NCBI GenBank assembly: GCA_910586575.1
Contig: CAJUJQ010000046.1
Span: 1 to 19,999, forward strand
Direction of reading: 5' to 3'
DNA length: 19,999 nucleotides
Source of the DNA: an uncultured Clostridia bacterium
Lineage (GTDB): Bacteria > Bacillota > Clostridia > Oscillospirales > Butyricicoccaceae
Position numbers and translations under genes: made by a program. The number at the start of each line of letters is the position of its first letter. The first letter of the stretch is position 1. This document shows, in pieces, positions 8,441 through 13,691 of this stretch. Under the pieces are notes generated by a model that worked only from the letters and a program-made list of their open reading frames with translations, ran no database searches and had not been told where the DNA came from.

Positions 8441-9385
8441 ATGGCGGTGGAAAATCAACTGATTTGCATCTGTGGCCCGACCGCGAGCGGCAAAACCGCG
8501 CTGTCGGTGGCACTGGCAAAGGAACGGGATACCGAAATCCTTTCGGCGGACTCCATGCAGATTTATCGGGGGATGGACGTTGGCACGGCAAAGCCCACCG
8601 AGGGTGAGCGGCAGGGTGTGCCGCACCATCTGTTCGATATCCGGGAGCCAGGCGAGCCGTTTTCGGTTGCGCAGTATGTCGAGCTGGCGGACGCGTGCGC
8701 ACAGGAGCTGCTGGCGCGGGGCAAAATCCCGATTGTCGTGGGCGGGACCGGGCTTTATATGGATGCGCTAATCGAATGTAATACGTTTTCAGGAGGGGAA
8801 ACCGATCCGGCCATCCGGGAGCACTATCAGCGCATGGCGGCGGAGCGGGGCAATGAGGCCGTGCATGAATCGCTGCGCGCGGTGGATCCGGAAAGCGCGG
8901 CGCGTCTGCATCCGAACAACCTGAAGCGGGTTATCCGTGCGCTTGAGGTTTACCACCAGACCGGCATGACCATTGATACGCTGAACGCGCGCAATCGGAA
9001 GCCGGAGCCGAAATATAAAGCTTATAAAATCGGGGTTTGCCCCGCTTCGCGCGCTGTCCTATATGCAAGAATCGAGCGGCGCGTGGAAGAAATGCTGTGC
9101 GGCGGGCTGCTGGATGAAGCGATGGCGCTGCTGTCGGCGGGCAGGCTGACCGGCACGGCGGCGCAGGCGATCGGCTACAAGGAGCTAATCCCCTTCCTGG
9201 AAGGGCGGGACAGCCTGGAAAACTGCGCCGCGCTGCTCAGGCAGCGCACCCGTAATTACGCCAAACGGCAGCTGACCTGGCTCGCCCGCGACCCGGGTAT
9301 CCATTGGCTGCGCTATGAAGAAGGAACAGAACTTGCGGCGCTGCTGCAAGATTCGACAGCATTCCTCCATGGATGCGGTGTATGA
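8441..9385 (+). CDS. miaA: tRNA dimethylallyltransferase MiaA
   Basis: A 314-residue P-loop enzyme that transfers a dimethylallyl group from DMAPP to A37 of tRNAs reading UNN codons, making i6A37. Motifs in order are the P-loop GPTASGKT (residues 12-19), the catalytic region SADSMQIYRGMDVGTAKPT with D37, HHLFDI, GGTGLY (101-106), NLKRVIRALEV and the C-terminal QAIGYKE and RQRTRNYAKRQLTW, all typical of the family. The length is standard. The start is ATG 8441 or GTG 8447. It lies 9 bp after mutL and 38 bp before hfq, the classic mutS-mutL-miaA-hfq order seen in many bacteria. Its product is the substrate for MiaB, encoded upstream in the same transcription direction. Confidence 0.97.
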   Translation: MAVENQLICICGPTASGKTALSVALAKERDTEILSADSMQIYRGMDVGTAKPTEGERQGVPHHLFDIREPGEPFSVAQYVELADACAQELLARGKIPIVVGGTGLYMDALIECNTFSGGETDPAIREHYQRMAAERGNEAVHESLRAVDPESAARLHPNNLKRVIRALEVYHQTGMTIDTLNARNRKPEPKYKAYKIGVCPASRAVLYARIERRVEEMLCGGLLDEAMALLSAGRLTGTAAQAIGYKELIPFLEGRDSLENCAALLRQRTRNYAKRQLTWLARDPGIHWLRYEEGTELAALLQDSTAFLHGCGV

Positions 9386-9409
9386 TAAAACCACAAAATG
9401 GAATTTTAT

Positions 9410-9415
9410 GGAGGG
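9410..9415 (+). promoter_or_regulatory. Ribosome binding site that fixes the hfq start
   Basis: GGAGGG lies 8 bases before ATG 9424. The frame could open at ATG 9373, but that overlaps miaA and adds 17 residues foreign to Hfq, so 9424 is the better start. Confidence 0.75.
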
Positions 9416-9423
9416 ACACCGAA

Positions 9424-9672
9424 ATGAAAAATGAAATCAATTTACAGGATGGCTTTCTGAATGTAGTGCGGCAGCAGTCGCAGCCGGTCACGATTTTTTT
9501 GACCAACGGCTTCCAGATGCGGGGGCTGGTGCGCGGCTTTGACAGTTTTGTGGTACTTTTGGAGAGCGACGGCTGCCAGAAGATGGTTTATAAGCATGCC
9601 ATTTCAACCATCGTCCCGCAGAACCGGGTAGAGCTTTACCAAAAGCGGGAGGCACGCGGAGACACTCCGTAA
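9424..9672 (+). CDS. hfq: RNA chaperone Hfq
   Basis: An 82-residue Sm-like RNA chaperone that would form a hexameric ring and bind small RNAs and A-rich mRNA segments. The start INLQDGFLNVVRQQSQPVTIFL, seen in overlapping parts, matches the Hfq N-terminal helix and Sm1 strand. NGFQMRGLVRGFDSFVVLL is the Sm1 core, and YKHAISTIVP is the Sm2 motif, the conserved YKHA being the best single mark of Hfq. The C-terminal tail is short (about 14 residues), as is usual in Firmicutes, in contrast to the long enterobacterial tail. It follows miaA as in many genomes. Start choice is supported by GGAGGG 8 bases upstream. A promoter of its own inside miaA is known in some species but I did not find a convincing one here. 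Confidence 0.96.
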   Translation: MKNEINLQDGFLNVVRQQSQPVTIFLTNGFQMRGLVRGFDSFVVLLESDGCQKMVYKHAISTIVPQNRVELYQKREARGDTP

Positions 9673-9690
9673 TCCCGGAACCGAGGCACT

Positions 9691-10980
9691 ATGGAAAAAA
9701 GGAAAACAAAGCTGTACCGGCGGCGGCGCAACAGCAATACGGTCGTCGTACTGGTTGGGGCGGTCGCGCTGCTGTACCTGGTGTTACAGACGGTGCATGC
9801 GCTGACCAATCACGTGACGACGGTGGCCGCGACCCGCGTTACCGTGGAAAACAGCATCGAATGCACCGGGATTTTCATCCGGGATGAGGTGCTTGCCGAG
9901 GAGGTCACCAGCGCAACAGTCAAGCAGCTGGTTTCGACCGGTGAGCGCGTTAAAAATCAATCTCAGCTGGCGATGGTCTACGCGGGGGAAAGCGCGCTGG
10001 AAACCAGCCGGGAGCTGGAGCTGCTCGAGGACGAGGTCTCTCTGCTGCGGGCGGCGCTGCGCTCGGCGGGAGATTATTCGGACACCGCGCGGCTTGACCA
10101 GCAGCTGACAGCGGCCATGCGCACCCTGAGCGTACAGGTCAAGGACGGCATCGTCACTGACGCGCGGGAAACCGCGGACAGCCTGCGGGAGCAGTCCCTG
10201 CGGCGCGCGGCGGGCGGGCTGGAAACCGAGGCGCTGAATGCCGAGCTGGAGGCGCTGGAGACGCGCCGGGAATCGCTGAGCAGCCGGGTGAGTGGGCAGA
10301 CCCGTGCCATCCTGTCACCGGCGACCGGGTATTTTTCGGAAACCATAGACGGATATGAGGGCATTCTGACCGCCGGGCTGCTGGAAACCCTTAGCTATGA
10401 GGAGCTGGTTGAAATCCTGGATAACAAACCCGCGCCTTCCGAAAGTAAGGCGCTCGGCAAGATTGTCCGGGGATTTTCGTGGTATTTCGCGATACCGCTC
10501 CCGGCGGACCAGGCCCACAGGATGCGGGTGAACAGCGCGGTCAGCCTGCGCCTTTCCCAGACCGGCGAGGTCGTGGACTGCTCGGTGTATGCCATCCGGA
10601 AATCCGAGGATGAGGAGCACGTGCTGGTGATTGTGACCGGCGACCGGTTCACGCCAAGCATCGTCTCGCTGCGGGAGCAGGAAGCGGATTTAATTTTGGG
10701 GACTTATACCGGCTTGAAGGTGCCGAAAGAGGCGGTCCGCGTGGAGGCATCGACCAAAACCGCCGAGGATGGCTCGGAAGCGACGACCTCACGCATCGGC
10801 GTTTATATCATGAGCGGCTCGTTTGCGCGGTTCAAGGAAATCACGCAGATTTATGAAGCGGATACTTATTATGTCGTCAAGCAGGAAATCACCGGGCCGG
10901 GCGCGGCAAACGCGCTGGTAATGCAGGATTTAATTATCGTAGAAGGTAAGGAAATTAAGGATAAGAAGGTGTTGAAATGA
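9691..10980 (+). CDS. Membrane-anchored HlyD-like (periplasmic adaptor-type) protein
   Basis: A 429-residue protein with a very basic N-terminus (RKTKLYRRRR), one transmembrane segment at about residues 17-38 and an extracytoplasmic remainder. Residues about 45-85 look like the first half of a barrel-sandwich/lipoyl-type fold. A Glu/Leu/Arg-rich stretch at about 105-205 is likely coiled coil, and ILSPATGYFSETIDGYEG then resembles the return half of the lipoyl fold, followed by beta-rich sequence. This layout is that of HlyD/membrane-fusion proteins. No transporter gene is adjacent. In clostridial genomes a protein of this type commonly precedes yggS and sepF, which hints at an envelope or division-linked role, but that is inference. 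Its end overlaps the yggS start by 4 bp (ATGA), so the two are translationally coupled. Its ribosome site is weak. Confidence 0.68.
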   Translation: MEKRKTKLYRRRRNSNTVVVLVGAVALLYLVLQTVHALTNHVTTVAATRVTVENSIECTGIFIRDEVLAEEVTSATVKQLVSTGERVKNQSQLAMVYAGESALETSRELELLEDEVSLLRAALRSAGDYSDTARLDQQLTAAMRTLSVQVKDGIVTDARETADSLREQSLRRAAGGLETEALNAELEALETRRESLSSRVSGQTRAILSPATGYFSETIDGYEGILTAGLLETLSYEELVEILDNKPAPSESKALGKIVRGFSWYFAIPLPADQAHRMRVNSAVSLRLSQTGEVVDCSVYAIRKSEDEEHVLVIVTGDRFTPSIVSLREQEADLILGTYTGLKVPKEAVRVEASTKTAEDGSEATTSRIGVYIMSGSFARFKEITQIYEADTYYVVKQEITGPGAANALVMQDLIIVEGKEIKDKKVLK

Positions 10981-11696
10981 TAACGGGGCAGGAAGCGGCA
11001 GCCCTGCGGGACAATATCGCCCGGGTACGGGAACGTGCGGCCGAGGCCGCCGTGCGTGCCGGACGCAGCCCGGAGGAGGTTACGCTGGTTGCCGCTACCA
11101 AGATGAACAGCGCGGAGCGGGTGCTCTTCGCGGTGGAAAACGGCATTGCCGTATGCGGGGAGAACCGCGTGCAGGAGCTGCTGGAAAAATATGAGCAGTC
11201 CGCCTACGGGGATGCCGACCTTCAGTTTATCGGCACGCTGCAAACCAATAAGGTGAAATATCTCATCGGCAAGGTCAGCCTGATCCAGTCGGTTGGATCA
11301 CCCCGGCTGGCGCAGGCGATTGACCGGGAGGCAGGGAAGCATGGCATCCGTCAGCCGGTCCTGCTGGAAGTCAACATTGGCAGAGAGGAATCGAAAAGCG
11401 GTTTTATCCCGGAAAACCTATGGGAATTTCTTGAAAAAATTGCAGATTTTCAGAATTTGGAGGTCCGCGGATTGATGGCGATTCCGCCCGCGAACCCGGC
11501 TGACGGGAATTGTTTGCATTATTTTCACGAAATGCGGCAACTATTTGTTGACATATCGACAAAAAAATACGATAATGTAAATATGGCTTGTTTGTCGATG
11601 GGGATGACAAATGACTTTGAGGATGCAATTGCCTGCGGTTCCACCATGATCCGGGTGGGCACGGCCATTTTCGGCGCGCGCGGCGCGCCCCGCTGA
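10977..11696 (+). CDS. YggS/YlmE-family PLP homeostasis protein
   Basis: A 239-residue pyridoxal-5'-phosphate-binding protein of the PLPBP family (YggS in E. coli, YlmE in B. subtilis). It has an alanine-racemase-like TIM barrel but no second domain and is thought to buffer PLP rather than catalyse a reaction. The PLP lysine is K42 in LVAATKMN. GENRVQELLEKY, QFIGTLQTNKVKYL and LSMGMTNDFEDAI (phosphate-binding end) are family hallmarks. It starts in ATGA overlap with the upstream gene and precedes sepF, as ylmE precedes sepF in B. subtilis. Codons in 11500-11615 shift to AT-rich choices (CTA, ATA, GTA, AAA), unlike the rest of the gene. This stretch contains a near-consensus promoter reading toward sepF. 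Confidence 0.94.
   Translation: MITGQEAAALRDNIARVRERAAEAAVRAGRSPEEVTLVAATKMNSAERVLFAVENGIAVCGENRVQELLEKYEQSAYGDADLQFIGTLQTNKVKYLIGKVSLIQSVGSPRLAQAIDREAGKHGIRQPVLLEVNIGREESKSGFIPENLWEFLEKIADFQNLEVRGLMAIPPANPADGNCLHYFHEMRQLFVDISTKKYDNVNMACLSMGMTNDFEDAIACGSTMIRVGTAIFGARGAPR
11548..11576 (+). promoter_or_regulatory. Putative sigma-A promoter inside yggS, driving sepF
   Basis: A perfect -35 (TTGACA, 11548-11553) is followed after exactly 17 bp by GATAAT (11571-11576), 5 of 6 to the -10 consensus. Transcription would start near 11583 and give a leader of about 220 nt before sepF. The AT-rich setting inside a GC-rich gene supports selection for promoter function. Activity is not shown. Confidence 0.6.
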
Positions 11697-11714
11697 AGCA
11701 TGCCGCTTCAGCGG
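11690..11714 (+). other. Perfect 10-bp hairpin at the yggS stop
   Basis: CCGCTGAAGC (11690-11699) and GCTTCAGCGG (11705-11714) pair perfectly around a 5-base loop. The left arm contains the yggS stop codon. No T-run follows, so it is not a standard intrinsic terminator. It may stabilise or punctuate mRNA between yggS and sepF. Confidence 0.6.
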
Positions 11715-11801
11715 CAAGGGCGCCCCCGGTTTTCCGTCAGGAAGGCCTAGGGCTGCGCGCCGATAAAAATTCGTTTGCGAAATTGAAGGAGGACACAGGT
11801 T

Positions 11802-12263
11802 ATGGGTTCTATCAAGAACTTTCTTGACTGGGTGAAGGGTGAAGATGTGGAGGACGACTTCGAGGAATTTGTCCCAAGGCCGCAGCGGAAGGAACCACAG
11901 CCCGCGCCCAGCATGGAGGAATCGTTATCCTATACCGCCGACGTCTCACCGCGACGCAGCAACAAGGTGGTAAATATCAACGCGACCACACAGCTGGCCG
12001 TTGTGCTCGTCAAGCCCGACCGGTTTGAGAACGCCGCCGAGATTGCCGACCATCTCAAAGACAAGCGCACCGTGGTGCTCAACCTGGAATCGACCAATAA
12101 GGATGTTGCCCGCCGCCTGATTGACTTTCTGTCGGGTGTGGCATATGCCAACGAGGGCAAAATCAAGAAGGTTGCCAACAGTACGTATATCATTACGCCC
12201 TATAACGTCGATATCATGGGCGATTTGATCGACGAGCTGGAAAGCAACGGCGTGTATCTGTAA
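11802..12263 (+). CDS. sepF: Cell division protein SepF
   Basis: A 153-residue SepF, which forms rings, tethers FtsZ filaments to the membrane and acts at the division septum in Firmicutes. The N-terminal GSIKNFLDWVKG is the amphipathic membrane-binding helix. An acidic, Pro-rich linker follows at about residues 16-55. The C-terminal DUF552 domain has KVVNINATTQLAVVLVKP, VVLNLESTNKDVARRLIDFLSGVAYA and STYIITPYNVDI, all typical. AAGGAGG (11786-11792) is 9 bases before ATG 11802. The gene sits after yggS and 4 bp before yggT, the conserved Gram-positive order. Expression probably comes from the promoter inside yggS as well as read-through. Confidence 0.96.
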   Translation: MGSIKNFLDWVKGEDVEDDFEEFVPRPQRKEPQPAPSMEESLSYTADVSPRRSNKVVNINATTQLAVVLVKPDRFENAAEIADHLKDKRTVVLNLESTNKDVARRLIDFLSGVAYANEGKIKKVANSTYIITPYNVDIMGDLIDELESNGVYL

Positions 12264-12267
12264 GCGT

Positions 12268-12537
12268 ATGGGACTGGGATACCAAATTGCGGTCACGCTG
12301 CTTTCCTTTTTGGAGTTTGCCATGTTCGCGCGCGCCATTCTGTCCTGGTTCCCGCAGGGACGGGAATCCAAGGTAAATGAGCTGCTGTATTGTGTGACCG
12401 AGCCGATTATTTTGCCGTTCCGCAAACTTTTGGAGCCGTTCCAGCGGGGCAGCATGATCCCGATTGATTTCGCCTTCCTGCTGGCGTTTATGATGCTCGG
12501 CATCCTGCGGCAGGTGCTGGCCTACGGCATGTATTAG
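12268..12537 (+). CDS. YggT family membrane protein
   Basis: An 89-residue integral membrane protein of the YggT family (YlmG in B. subtilis). Two hydrophobic segments at about residues 5-27 and 62-86 flank a loop with the family signature ILSWFPQG and the conserved TEPIILPFRKLLEP. Its function is not firmly known; the chloroplast and cyanobacterial homologues affect nucleoid and division patterning. It follows sepF by 4 bp with no strong ribosome site, so translation is probably coupled to sepF. B. subtilis has ylmH next; here the following 234 bp hold no gene. Confidence 0.92.
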   Translation: MGLGYQIAVTLLSFLEFAMFARAILSWFPQGRESKVNELLYCVTEPIILPFRKLLEPFQRGSMIPIDFAFLLAFMMLGILRQVLAYGMY

Positions 12538-12553
12538 GGCTGCTGCTTTCCGG

Positions 12554-12606
12554 GAGCCTGTATTCATGGTCGGGGAACGGCGTTCCACGGCGATGAATAC
12601 AGGTTC
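12554..12606 (+). repeat. Long fold-back element (14-bp arms) downstream of yggT
   Basis: The arms 12554-12567 and 12593-12606 pair over 14 positions, 11 of them in a perfect block (CCTGTATTCAT with ATGAATACAGG) and one further out as a G-U pair in RNA. The 25-base interior holds a smaller GGAAC/GTTCC hairpin. No T-run follows. Arm length and position in a gene-free spacer suggest a dispersed palindromic repeat or a structured 3' end; one copy only is visible. Confidence 0.55.
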
Positions 12607-12740
12607 TTACGCCTGCGCGGCGGGTGGCAGGGCGCTAACCGGTTCTGCGTAGGATTCCAAAGGGCCGAGAGATGCTTCGCGTGCATCACGCGGCGGAGGA
12701 TGACGCCGGCCTGGCGCGGCGCGTGAAGGGGACAGGTAGT
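12607..12740. other. Gene-free, hairpin-rich spacer before divIVA
   Basis: GC-rich sequence with an 8-bp palindrome AACCGGTT (12637-12644), the hairpin CGCGTG-CAT-CACGCG (12678-12692) and a segment GATGCTTCGC...GGAGGATGAC (12671-12704). The last resembles the core of dispersed intergenic repeats I know from many bacterial genomes. No coding frame, promoter or T-box is convincing. It occupies the place of ylmH in related gene orders. Confidence 0.4.
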
Positions 12741-12771
12741 TTGTTTTTGTATTGAAGGAGTTTTTTAGGAT

Positions 12772-13512
12772 ATGCTGACAGTGCAGGAAATTCAGGCGAT
12801 GAGCTTTGAAAAGGCAGTTTTCGGCGGCTACGATCAGAAAGCGGTTGATGATTTCATGGAGGAGCTGGCGGATGATTTCGGCACGCTCCAGAAGGAGAAC
12901 GCGGCGCTGAAATCCAAAATGAAGGTTCTTGTCGATAAGATTGAGGAATACCGCAGTGTTGAAAATGGGATGCGCCGCGCGCTGGTTTCGGCGCAGAGCA
13001 TCGCGCAGGAAACGATTGACAAGGCGCAGGCAGAATCGGCGCAGCTGATTGCCGAGGCGCGCCAGAACGCCGACGAGCAGATCGAGTCGTACCGCATCCA
13101 GATTGAGGCGGAATCCCGCAAGCTGCATACGGCGCGGGAAAAGACGGCGCAGTTTTTGTCCCGCGTGACCGCGCTCTATGATGAGCAAACCAAGATGCTG
13201 ATGAAGATGTCGGCGTCTGACGAGCTGGCGGTAGAGAGCGCGCCCGCCGTAGCAAAGGCCGTGGTGGAGCCGGTTTCGAGCGATACCCGTATCCAGCCGA
13301 TGCCCATCGCAGCGGCGGTACCGGCCCCGCTGCCGGAGGAGGACGAGGACGCGGATGTCAAGGTTGCGCAGCAGCCGACCAGCCGCTTTAATGTGATGGA
13401 GGTTACGCTGGCAAGCAGCTCGGAGCCGCTGCCGGAACAGCACGGACGGCGCGACTTTGACTTCGGCGATTTGAAATTCGGTGCGGATTATAATCCGAAT
13501 GACGATAAATAA
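12772..13512 (+). CDS. divIVA: DivIVA domain protein
   Basis: A 246-residue coiled-coil protein that binds curved membrane at poles and septa and recruits division or wall-synthesis partners. The N-terminal QEIQAMSFEKAVFGGYDQKAVDDFM is the DivIVA lipid-binding signature, in which FGGYD-x3-VDDF is the key part. Long coiled coil follows to about residue 140 (Ala/Glu/Gln-rich heptads). Residues about 150-246 are a disordered Pro/Ala/Glu tail with an acidic patch (EEDEDAD) and a short conserved-looking end (RRDFDFGDLKFG). AAGGAG (12755-12760) lies 11 bases before ATG 12772. It sits between yggT and ileS as in B. subtilis, minus ylmH. The tail may carry partner-binding sites; that is inference. 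Confidence 0.93.
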   Translation: MLTVQEIQAMSFEKAVFGGYDQKAVDDFMEELADDFGTLQKENAALKSKMKVLVDKIEEYRSVENGMRRALVSAQSIAQETIDKAQAESAQLIAEARQNADEQIESYRIQIEAESRKLHTAREKTAQFLSRVTALYDEQTKMLMKMSASDELAVESAPAVAKAVVEPVSSDTRIQPMPIAAAVPAPLPEEDEDADVKVAQQPTSRFNVMEVTLASSSEPLPEQHGRRDFDFGDLKFGADYNPNDDK

Positions 13513-13691
13513 TAGGCCTGTCCGGGGACCTGAGAAATGCCAGCTGGTGAAGCGTGGCGGAATCAGGCCCGTCCGGCTGACGTTTGGAAGGTTCCCGAAC
13601 GGGTTCAATATATCTCTAACACCGTCGGGACGCGCCCGCTTGGCGTGCCCCGATGGTTTGACGTTATCAACGAAAGGAATGAAACGGTAAG
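13513..13691 (+). promoter_or_regulatory. Structured ileS leader without a canonical T-box
   Basis: This 179-bp spacer holds near-identical direct repeats GGCCTGTCCGG/GGCCCGTCCGG (13515-13525, 13566-13576), a 6-bp pairing GGCCTG/CAGGCC (13515-13520, 13564-13569) and a terminator-like hairpin at 13622-13656. The T-box consensus AGGGTGGNACCGCG is not present. A possible weak promoter is TTGGAA (13584) with TATATC (13609), spacing 19, which is poor. AAAGGAA at 13673-13679 serves as the ileS ribosome site. Confidence 0.4.
13622..13656 (+). terminator. Terminator-like hairpin in the ileS leader
   Basis: Arms 13622-13636 and 13642-13656 pair over 15 positions with two G-U pairs and one A-C mismatch around a 5-base loop. 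Only TTT follows, so termination would be weak. It could be an attenuator, or the end of the divIVA transcript. Confidence 0.4.

Noticed and set aside
11690..11714. Intrinsic terminator between yggS and sepF
   Set aside because: The stem is perfect but no T-run follows within ten bases, so it is listed only as a hairpin.
13513..13691. T-box riboswitch before ileS
   Set aside because: The conserved T-box sequence is absent on reading; only GTGGCGG offers a faint likeness. Kept as an unexplained leader instead.
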